Assembly (NCBI GenBank): GCA_015680685.1 | Contig: MNCI01003969.1 | Location: 1-28,285, forward strand | Direction: 5' to 3' | Length of the DNA: 28,285 bases | Source of the DNA: Gnetum montanum | Lineage: Eukaryota; Streptophyta; Gnetopsida; Gnetales; Gnetaceae | Part shown: in pieces, positions 1-7,972 of the stretch | Layout: the number at the start of each line of letters is the position of its first letter | How positions within the stretch are numbered: position 1 is the stretch's first letter | Made by a program: the position numbers and the translations under genes | Notes under the pieces: model-generated | Database searches by the model: none | Told to the model about the DNA's origin: nothing | What the model saw: only the letters and a program-made list of their open reading frames with translations

Positions 1-1502
1 TGAAATGCATGGATCCAACCCTTCCATTTATTAATTCTCGTTATGCTCAAAAGCTTAGTTATGGGGGATATCCCCCATTCTAACAAACAGAATTAATAAA
101 TGTTTTTCCTTTTCTTTAATTTTTCAATTTTTTGTTTTCTAGTTTTTCATCTTTCAATTTTTTGTTTTATCTTTTTATTTATTGTTTTGTCTTTTATCTT
201 TTTATGAGTAATCTCATCTACAAATAAAACACTCAAATGACTTATTGGTCGAGGTGTTGTCCTATGTTATCAAGTCTCAGGTGACTAATTATTTGGATAG
301 CGAGCTCACCACATCCATCCAACCATTCTATTAATAAGAGGTTCTACTCTAGGTACAATGATATTCTTGTCATCATGAAAACTTAAAAGTAATTTTGTGC
401 TCATTATGCCCAAAGTGAAAAATGATGGACTAAGTGGGAATGGCCAGGGTGTGACATCAAGGGGACTTGTTGATTCTCTTTGGTGATATTTGTAGGAGTT
501 CTCATGTAGCCTAGTTGTACTAAGATCCTTGTAGATCTAACAACAAATGGGAGTAAGAGTAATAAAGGCACTTAATAAAGAAAACCAATGCTATTCTAGG
601 GGATCCCATTGGAAAGACATGCACCCATGCTTGAAGATAGGTGGCTTCTCTGGATTAAGCATTCAAGAAAAAAGAAAAAAAAAAGAAGACGAACCACACG
701 AGAAACAATCAAAGAAAAATTTTGTATGTGTGCCACAGATTCCAAATCACTCCTCCCTTGGACAAAACAACAAGTGATCGTACGCCTTACTGTCATGATG
801 CTCTTATGGTTGTTCATCATTGGATAAAACAATGTGATGTCACTAATTGAAGGAATGGACTTGATCTTAATTTTGGAGTGATAGGCTAATGACACATTAA
901 TCACATCCTACACTTAAGATTCATTATGCCCTGGGTCAATTACCTCATGTCCCAATCTCTGCAATCCCTTCTACAATTCGCCTCATCTCGCTATTCATGT
1001 ACTTGTGACTCATGTCTTGTGTAGCATTGAATTCATACCTCATCACAGTGGTATCTACATGTGTGTGTGTTTTGTGGAACTGGTGTGGATTACATTTAAC
1101 CCTTCTAGTGCCTATGAACATTTTAAGGTGTGGTTACGCAAGAGCATTATAGGTTGGAACTTGCTTTGGGGAGGACCCACTTGCATGACTTTTGTAATTT
1201 GTACATGTTGCACACCACCACATCATTTTATACCCTCCGAGTACTTCATTACCAAATCTATTCTTTCCTTTGTTACCATTTTATCAAACATTCCTCAAAA
1301 CCATTACATGTCCTTTTATGTGTCACCTAAACAAATTAGGTATAACATTAAACTTTTAGGGCAACTTCCTTGAAAAAAATTTCTAACTCTAAAATCACAC
1401 TAAGCAAAGAATTCAACATTTATTAAAGGCAGTGAGTAAGGTATAAAATAATTGAACTTCTTTTAATAACCTTACTAATAATTGATCTTTGTGAGATTAT
1501 GG
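1..1502 (+). mobile_element. 3' internal region of a Ty3/gypsy element (left element), non-coding
   Basis: No convincing reading frame is present. The first 560 bases resemble the stretch that follows the integrase of the right-hand element (27750-28285). Both have a near-palindromic ATGGGGGA...CCCCCAT-like block (here 61-78), then long T-rich tracts with TTTTTGTTTT-like motifs, then a similar segment around CATCCAYCCA. I read 1-1502 as the part of an element lying between integrase and 3' LTR, with pol upstream of the window. Positions 561-1502 hold only short random-looking frames. Confidence 0.6.
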
Positions 1503-1940
1503 ATGGCCCCTAAAAGAGGACAACAAGGAGGACTTTCTCAAGGTGCAATTGAATGCCCAAGGGGAGGTAAAAGCCAAGGACCTCATGTAGAACATGTAGA
1601 GCAAGAGGCACAATCATTTAGCATCCATCAGGGAACTCCTATCACTGCATAATCTAGCCAAGAAAAAGGTGGAGAGGTCAAGGCCTAAGCTTATGAAGAG
1701 GAACGTCAGCTATTTGCAACATGGCATGTCAAGGCCAATCAAGTGTTCCCACAACTATCATGTCCATGGGAAGTACTGACTTCATCAACCATTGGAACAT
1801 CAGCATGGATGGCTAATAATCCTTGGAAAGAAAAGGAGAAACGTTAGACACTTCTTCAATAATATCAATCTCAGAAGCTTGAAGCGCAGGACAAAGAAAA
1901 GGCATCCATGGAGGAGCCACCACTACCAGGAACTATATGA
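1503..1940 (+). pseudogene. Unrecognised 146-codon accessory reading frame in the 3' region of the left retroelement
   Basis: One frame runs from an ATG at 1503 to TGA at 1938-1940, interrupted only by TAA 1650-1652, TAA 1686-1688, TAG 1845-1847 and TAA 1860-1862. Each of the four could come from CAA or CAG by one C-to-T change. The conceptual product starts MAPKRGQQGG, is hydrophilic and rich in Q, K and E, has a central W-containing part, and shows no membrane segment or signal peptide. It lies about 180 bp before the polypurine tract and 3' LTR, the position of the extra 3' ORF (often called env-like) in Athila and related plant elements. It lacks env-like features and I recognise no family. 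The overlapping -1 frame is also rather open (three stops) but has no start and is very basic. That this frame was ever translated is inference. Confidence 0.45.
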
Positions 1941-2110
1941 GTTCTAATAAATTTTGTAATTCTGTGTTTGTGTCCTAATTTTGTTTTGTTCAATACCACA
2001 CTATGACATGAATAATTCCTAATTAGTCAATAAGCCCATACCTATCCACTGTGTAATCAATTGGACTCGTTCTCATTTTGTTTAACTCAAGGATGAGTTG
2101 TTATTCAATC

Positions 2111-2119
2111 GTGGGGATA
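2111..2119 (+). promoter_or_regulatory. Polypurine tract before the 3' LTR
   Basis: GTGGGGATA lies directly before the LTR start TGATGAATCA at 2120. A short G/A-rich tract abutting the LTR is the usual second-strand primer of LTR retroelements. It supports reading 2120-3089 as a 3' LTR attached to internal sequence rather than a solo LTR. Confidence 0.55.
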
Positions 2120-3089
2120 TGATGAATCATGGTTTATTAGGTGTTGATATTAGACCCTTGATGTTGGACCCTTGACGTCGAACCCTTGACATTAGACCCT
2201 TGATGTCAAATTGTTGATGTTGGATCCTTAACATTGGACCCTTGACATTGGACCCTCGATATTGGACCCCTGATATTAGGTATGCAATATCATGGCCTAG
2301 CTAATGATATCAAATACGCGAGATCATGGTTCTTGTGTAAGCTTATAAATACCACATTTGGGCGCACACGAAAGTAGTAAGTTTTAGAATAAGTTAGTGT
2401 TAGAGTAGAGTTTTTTTTGTCATTTTTTAGTTCATCTCAACCCTTTCCCCAGTGCATGCCTGCAGTGTGATGATTGTAATTGTATGGAACCTTTATTCGA
2501 GTGTGATGTACTTGGACATGCACATGACCGACAATAAAGATTGAGATTACTTCATCATTGTAGCATTCACTTAGTTTTAATTGCTTATTGTTATTGTTAT
2601 TTATTGCTTTCTTAATTAATATTTCTCTACCTTCATTTTCTATCCTTGTTATTAAACATGGAATGAGTATGACTTAATTATGAGCATTTAAGTGTGACTA
2701 CTTGGTATCCCAGTAGCGTACCTAGGACATGCGCTTGGTAATCCCAGTAGTAGAACATGAGGTCCAAGATGTGTACGGATGATTAAGGATAGATGCTCAT
2801 CGCACTTAGGCTAGCTTAGATTCTCTTCTCTCATTCCCTATTAGCTTAAACAAAGTTATTTTCCATTGCCTCTAGGAGTAGCATAGTGATAGGAAACACA
2901 TCATACTCCTTACTCTGGACTAAACCATATGTGATAAAGAAAATACTAGTCCAGGTGGGAAGACAATCAACTGTGATCAACGTGTAACTATCTAGATACC
3001 ACAACTAGCCCATCCATGGAGTTCGACCAGATCATGCATGAACGCTCATATTCGTATGGTTGAGTGTAGGGGTACCTCGCCACTCATGA
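2120..3089 (+). mobile_element. 3' LTR of the left gypsy element (LTR family copy 1)
   Basis: It begins TGATGA at 2120. It has a TATA box TATAAATA at 2344-2351, the ACAATAAAGAT polyadenylation region near 2530, the GGTAATCCCAG and AAGATGTGTAC boxes found in the other copies, and the conserved 3' box running from GTTCGACCAGATCATG to GGGGTACCTCGCCACTCAT. The expected TCATCA end reads TCATGA, and a SINE-like sequence starts at the same place, so the exact end (3081-3089) is uncertain. At about 970 bp it is longer than the other copies because of a 14-bp tandem array in U3. Internal sequence and a polypurine tract adjoin its 5' side, so it is the right-hand LTR of an element entering from the left. 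Confidence 0.8.
2153..2278 (+). repeat. Nine 14-bp tandem units in the U3 of LTR copy 1
   Basis: Nine consecutive 14-mers follow the pattern GACCCTTGATRTTG, with 1-4 substitutions each, at exact 14-base spacing (2153, 2167, 2181 and so on to 2265). They lie upstream of the TATA box at 2344, in the part of an LTR that normally carries enhancers. Confidence 0.85.
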
Positions 3090-3165
3090 CTCAGCATTAC
3101 CTACTAGAATTGAACCCATAACATGGAGCTTTTAAATTAAGAGTCTTACCACTAGGCTACTCACT
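3081..3165 (-). mobile_element. tRNA-headed SINE-like copy, minus strand
   Basis: On the minus strand the sequence has a pol III A box TAGCCTAGTGG (3149-3159) and a B box GGTTCAATTCT (3106-3116), with about 30 bases between them as in tRNA-derived SINEs of plants. The same family occurs on the + strand at 7871-7972, and the similarity continues past the B box. The copy abuts or slightly overlaps the end of the LTR at 3089. Copy boundaries are approximate, and no target duplication was identified. Confidence 0.6.
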
Positions 3166-5164
3166 AGTTTATTCGAATAATTTATATTGAAACAGAATTT
3201 GATGAAAACTAGTATTTTAAAATTTAGCTTAAGTAATACAATTTGTATTCCAATTCATGCAAATGTTCTTCCAAAGGTGCAATTGAGTAGCCTAAGGAAA
3301 GATGTGCATTATACATATGTAGTGTAATTTAAATACCTATAAGCTAGCTTAGCCATATAAAACCTATAGGGCCAAGAGGATATGAAAAGATTTAGCATCT
3401 CTAGGTGACTAATGAGCATTGAAGATTTTGAGTGAATGTGGTTAGAAATATAGGACAAAAAATTTTAAAGTATGGTACAAAGTAGGCTACGATTTTTTTT
3501 ATGCTTGTTTGTCACTAGAGATATCAAAGTTTTTAACATCCTCTTAACTTTATAACTTTTATATAAATAAGTTAGAAGCAATGACATACCAATTGTTAAG
3601 GGATAAGAGATTTTACTATGAATTCCAAAATTAACTTTGATTACAGAGAAACTTTAAGAATAACATTGTAAATGATAATGAATGTTAGTATGGATATAGA
3701 TTTTAACAATATGAATAAAGTTATATTAACATCAACATTAATCTTTAAGTTCCACTTTGGTTTAAAGAGACCAATGGAAATCACATCACAAGTGACGTTG
3801 GATGTTGATTTGACATTAAAAGCAAGTTGGATGTTAAGAAGAAAACATCATAATTAGTCGAGTATAAAAACTAAAACATTCTTTTTCCTATGGATTAAGT
3901 ACATTGATATAAATATGATAGTCATTTTCTCTATGCATCAAGCAACAAGTACTCATTAATCGCCATTAAGTGCTACCTTGCATGGAAATACTTTGAGACA
4001 GTGTGGAGAACTATGCCTAAAATACTAGTAGGTCATGTTAACATATGACCACCTAGAGCTTGTGATGATTTGAACACTTTGCCATGGTATTGATAATTGT
4101 AGTTGTAGCTGTTTGAGCTTGGAATGGGCCAAGTGTATATCACTTTCATATGATACATTAAGACATGGCCATATAAATAATTTGTAGTAGTGTTTGAAGT
4201 TGTATTTATGAATGGCTTAATTAGAAAGTTGCATTATGACTTCTATGGACTTGTCTTCTTGTAGGTTAGATGCACCATTCTTTATCAACAATTGGATATG
4301 TGCAACCATCTCTCTTTACTCAAACTAAACATGTTGAAGTTTCATGACATGGTCGTTTTCACTGGACTCTTTTGAAGCATGAAATTAGGGCTAAAGTTAT
4401 TAATATAAATTAACATTAATGTAGTATATGTTTATATTCAATTAACTTATTTATGTATATACTTGGTCATTATAGGAGAAGGAGATTGTTGAAGCCATTT
4501 AATGCAAATGAGTATACATTATAGATAACAATATAAATATAGCATTTAGATGTATTTATAGTTGCATGTCTTTAACTTACTAGTGAAACATAATTATTGG
4601 TATATGACCTTTGCTTGTGGTTGTACTATATGTAAAATACATTAATTCGATGGATGCTATCATCATGGCATGTGAAATGTATATGGTTTTATGCATTTTG
4701 ATGCATTACTCTTTAGATAATGAGGAATGTTACATTAGAGTCAATGGAATTTATTGATTTAAATGTAATTTTAAAGCAATGAATGTAAATAATGTAATTG
4801 GTGATGTTAAACATTAATTTATATGCCGACTTATAGATAAGGAAGAAAGTAGACACAGTAGTATTTATAGGTGTTACATAAATTTAGTTTCTAATGTAAA
4901 AGATGATAAATATATTTTAATTTCAAACATTCATCAATATAAGAGTTTCTAAATAAAAGTTGTATTACAAAAAATGACCTTTCCTAATCATCGAATATAA
5001 ATGCATAAAGGTTGCCACCAACAATTTAGATTTTCCATTTTTATCATTGGCCATTTCTTTGAGAAGTTTTCATCTTCAAATGGGTTATGACATAGTGATC
5101 CTATTTCTCTTTCTTTCTTTCTTTCTTTGTTTTTTTTTAATTTTAGCCATGAAGGTTTTAGGAT
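3166..5164. other. AT-rich stretch without recognisable genes
   Basis: No frame shows family resemblance; the only frame of note (3672-3857, 61 codons) has AT-rich composition and no recognisable domain. The stretch probably consists of older decayed repeats, but I could not assign any. Near its end is a CTTT-type microsatellite (about 5106-5128) followed by a T run. Confidence 0.5.
5106..5128 (+). repeat. (CTTT)n microsatellite
   Basis: About five consecutive CTTT/TTTC units are followed by a nine-base T run a few bases later. Confidence 0.8.
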
Positions 5165-5574
5165 CCTACTTATGAAAATTGAAAAATGACAATATTATGA
5201 GAGGCATCTTACTAGCTTTTGATTGCAATTATTTCATGCATACATTGTTTGTTGATGTCAAAATTCATAATTTATAGAAAACTTGCATATAACATTTTTA
5301 AAATTTTCATTTAAGAATCAACTTAAATAAATGTTATGTGTTCAATTTTGGAGTTAATTAAGAAATTTTATAAGAATCTATTGATTTATTAGAATGTGAA
5401 GTAGACTCATTACTGTCCATGTATTTGGCACTTCCTATCTTTGTGGATCGTATGAAGAAGAAATTTCGATATCCATTTCTTTAAAAGATTAATAATAGAC
5501 TTGCTAGTTGGAAGGCTAAGTTGTTATCACAGGTTTGTTGATTATAATTGGTGAAATCTACTCTTTAGACTTTG
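5165..5574 (+). pseudogene. L1-type LINE reverse transcriptase fragment, part 1
   Basis: One frame resembles the central to thumb part of plant L1-clade reverse transcriptases. In order it shows a degraded active-site block reading HTLFVDV (family F[AV]DD, so the second Asp is lost), then RINLNK (family GLKINLNKSE), LLECEVDSLLSMYLALPI (family LLGC.VGSLP..YLGLP), and KINNRLASWKAKLLSQ...LVKSTL (family KLASWKGKLLSQAGR..LVKSVL). At least eight in-frame stops interrupt it, so it is dead. The frame is cut at 5574 by the solo LTR and seems to resume after it at 6464. Neither the 5' end nor the endonuclease is seen. Assignment to the L1 clade rests on these motifs only. Confidence 0.7.
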
Positions 5575-6463
5575 TGATGAACCACGATATCGGGACAGCG
5601 ATATCACGTCCGCGATACCATGCGATGTCGGATACCTGATATCGAGGCCTATCTCCTCGCCTATAAATAAGAGGTGGCACCCTTGGTTTTCACATTAGAC
5701 AGTTAGTCCCTTAGCCTAACTCTTGCCATTTTTTCCCTATATAGTTAGAATTATTTCTACGTGCCCGCAGTAGGAGTCATAGAGTGAACGAATCTTTATT
5801 CGAGCATTGTGTACCTAAGAACACTTTGTGTACGACAATAAAGATGAATTTTATGATAAACCTTGCAACATTCAGAATAGATTAATTAGTGTTAATTATT
5901 ATTTAATGCTTNACAATAAAGATGAATTTTATGATAAACCTTGCAACATTCAGAATAGATTAATTAGTGTTAATTATTATTTAATGCTTTCCTAGTTGAT
6001 TAATGATTTCTCTCACCATATAACTCTCTTAGTTAAATACACTTAGTATGACTGCTTCAGGCATGTGTGTAGCGCTTGGTAACCCAGTGACGATTAGCGT
6101 TTGATAATCCCAACAGTGTTGCACTGGTTCAGGATGTGTACAACAATGGGATCAGATACTAGTGTTAGGAGCAATTAGGACTTAGTTAATGAGTAGTTAA
6201 ATTAGATTAGTTACTTAGTTATCTCTCTCCCCCTCCTTACTAGCGCAGGATATAAAACACATAAAAGCTATAAAAATCATATGCCTCAAGCTTACTTAAC
6301 CATACAGTTGTGACATACAAGTAAGTTTGGGAAGACAACGATTAACCAACCCATTATTGTTCCACAAAGGTGCATAGGCACTTAGTCCTTGGAATTCGAC
6401 CGGATCGTGCGTGAAATGCTCGTATTCATATGGTTGAGCATAGGGGTACCTCGCCGCTCATCA
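5575..6463 (+). mobile_element. Solo LTR (LTR family copy 2) with target duplication CTTTG
   Basis: It starts TGATGAACCACG and ends CCGCTCATCA, and is flanked on both sides by the same five bases CTTTG (5570-5574 and 6464-6468). It contains TATAAATA at 5662-5669, an ACAATAAAGATG polyadenylation region, the CAGGATGTGTAC box, and the conserved 3' box from GAATTCGACCGGATCGTG to GGTACCTCGCCGCTCATCA. No internal retroelement sequence adjoins it, so it is a solo LTR left by recombination between two LTRs. About 78 bases of its 889 are probably an assembly duplication around an N at 5912, giving a true length near 811. Confidence 0.9.
5835..5989. other. Single N flanked by identical 77-bp direct repeats (probable assembly join)
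   Basis: Bases 5835-5911 and 5913-5989 are identical, separated only by the N at 5912. Two contig ends that overlap but were joined with one N instead of being merged give exactly this pattern. The repeat should not be read as biological. Confidence 0.85.
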
Positions 6464-6522
6464 CTTTGTTTCTTTATTATCATTCTTACTTTTATTATCC
6501 TAAAACAATAATTTTGTGATAG
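6464..6522 (+). pseudogene. L1-type LINE fragment, part 2, after the solo LTR
   Basis: If the solo LTR and one CTTTG are removed, the frame ending KSTL.TL at 5574 continues as FLYYHSYFYYP. This resembles the next block of plant L1 reverse transcriptases (LPIYYLSLFKIP). The fragment is then cut by another LTR copy at about 6523. Short length limits confidence, but the continuity across a perfect target duplication is persuasive. Confidence 0.55.
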
Positions 6523-7333
6523 TGATGAATAGTAAATAAGTGGGATTTGATATTGTAGATACAATATTATAGGCCTAGATGCAATGTTGCAAAGGCCAAT
6601 TTTGCCTATAAATACTCCTCATCTACTACATTAATGACAGTAGTACCAAAACTCTATTAGTTTGTTTTTTTTTAGTTTCTAGCAGTAGTTAGCGAGTGCC
6701 TACAAAATGGTTTTAAATGAATTGTCCACAGTCCTTATTTGAGTGGAATGTGCCTAAATACATTTCATGCAAGATAATAAAAACCAAGATTGTTTTCCTT
6801 TCATTGCACCACTTTGACTTAGTTTAAATTTACTTTCTAGCATTTATTTTCATGTTATTTACTTTCAAATGGACTTACCATGATGATTTACTTTTCCACA
6901 CATGTTAATAACTTGGTGGAATATACATGACTAGTTTAAAGCACAAATACATGTTAACTTGGCAATCCCAACAACACTATTGGTTGGTTCATCCAATAAC
7001 ATAATGCTTGTTAATTTTAGCTACAAATGCAAGAGTTTAGTGCATGTACAACCAACTGGGATCTAACACTCATTGCCTTAGGCTAGAATAAAATTTATTT
7101 ATTAGTTAATTAGATTAATTAATTAATTTCTATAGTTTGAATTAGTTTGTTAAATGGCCGCATAATATTATAATCATGTGCCTCACTCTTTACTAATTTC
7201 TATGGNTGCATAATATTATAATCATGTGCCTCACTCTTTACTAATTTCTATGGTAGCATATATATATTTTTGTTTGTTTATTCTTTTAATGGAATTATAC
7301 TTTTGTGACCAACTGTTATAGATTCGGGATGTC
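6523..7333 (+). mobile_element. Degraded LTR (LTR family copy 3)
   Basis: It starts TGATGAATAG at 6523. It then shows the family order in diverged form: TATAAATA at 6607-6614, a CCACAGTCCTTATTTGAGTG block, a polyadenylation region AAGATAATAAAAACC, a CTTGGCAATCCCAACA box, a CATGTACAACCAACTGGGATC box and CATGTGCCTCAC. The conserved 3' box is not recognisable, and the copy seems lost or replaced where an RTE LINE tail begins near 7334. No target duplication was found. It is the most diverged of the five copies. Confidence 0.65.
7160..7253. other. Single N flanked by identical 46-bp direct repeats (probable assembly join)
   Basis: Bases 7160-7205 and 7208-7253 are identical, with N at 7206 and one further base between them. 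The pattern is the same as at 5912 and indicates unmerged contig ends. Confidence 0.8.
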
Positions 7334-7750
7334 ATCATCATCATCCTAGCCTTGTCCTAATAAAATTAGGTCAGCAACATGAGTTCTTTTTTACTAATTC
7401 GCTTCTGTAAGGAGCTAGATCTTTGATTATTTGTAGTTTCTTCAAATCATTTGTGATTTTTTTCCCATGTTTTCTTTTGTCTTCCTTTAGGTGGCTTCCT
7501 TGGAATAATGATATATAGCAACCTTTTTTTATAGACTCATTATCTAATCTTCTTTGCACATCTGCAAACCATCTAAGTTGCTATTCTTGTAGCTTATTTG
7601 AAATAGAAATTAGTCCAAGTCTTCCTTTGATGTCTATATTATGTACTTTATAGCTTAGTAATATTCAACATCCATTGAAGCATTCACATTTTTGCTACAT
7701 TGATTTGTTTGTCATGCCTCTTTTGTACTACCCAACATGTTTTTAATAAG
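7334..7750 (-). pseudogene. RTE-type LINE 3' end (reverse transcriptase C-terminus and tail)
   Basis: Read on the minus strand from 7750, the frame gives CWVVQKRHDKQINVAKM, then MLQWMLNITKL, then RLGLISISNKLQE, then QLRWFADVQRRLDNESIKKG, then a KHGKKITNDLKKLQIIKDLAP block. Plant RTE-clade elements have the same order: CWAVKK.H...M.V.EMRMLRWM, then LRWFGHVQRRP, then RGRPKKTW...DLK.LGL..D.A..R..WR. The coding end is followed by GGACAAGGCT and a GATGATGATGAT tail (7334-7345 on +), matching the short-repeat tails of these elements. Several stops are present. Only the 3' end survives, which is the usual 5' truncation of LINEs. Confidence 0.75.
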
Positions 7751-7870
7751 TGGTATGGTAATATATATCTATAGAAAATATGCAAGAAGTGAGATTTATT
7801 ACGTAAGATATGCAAATAAAGTAGGCATTGTTGTACAAAATTTACAAACATGTACTAATGTTTATCAATA

Positions 7871-7972
7871 ATGAGGTGTTACCTTAGTGGTAAGAGTCTT
7901 AGCTTAGTAACCCCATATCACAAGTTCAATTCTACTAAGCAACATTAAGTTATGGATTTTAAAAAAATTCTA
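7871..7972 (+). mobile_element. tRNA-headed SINE-like copy, plus strand
   Basis: It has an A box TTACCTTAGTGG (7879-7890) and a B box AGTTCAATTCT (7923-7933), then a body AAGCAACATTAAGTTATGGA that aligns with the minus-strand copy at 3081-3165, and an A-rich tail. Two copies in opposite orientation with matching body sequence argue for a mobile SINE family rather than a decayed tRNA gene. Confidence 0.6.

Noticed and set aside
547-904. Overlapping open frames on both strands (547-777, 609-827, 596-904)
   Set aside because: Lysine-rich product arises from an A-rich run; no family resemblance and they lie in the non-coding 3' region of a retroelement.
1041-1056. CTCATCA followed by TGGTATC, resembling an LTR end plus a tRNA-Met primer site
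   Set aside because: The conserved LTR 3' box is absent upstream, and the family's primer site is of tRNA-Asp type at 19511.
1005-1373. 122-codon frame on the + strand
   Set aside because: Composition is Cys/Phe/Ile-rich as expected from AT-rich DNA, with no signal peptide pattern or env-like features that would support an env gene.
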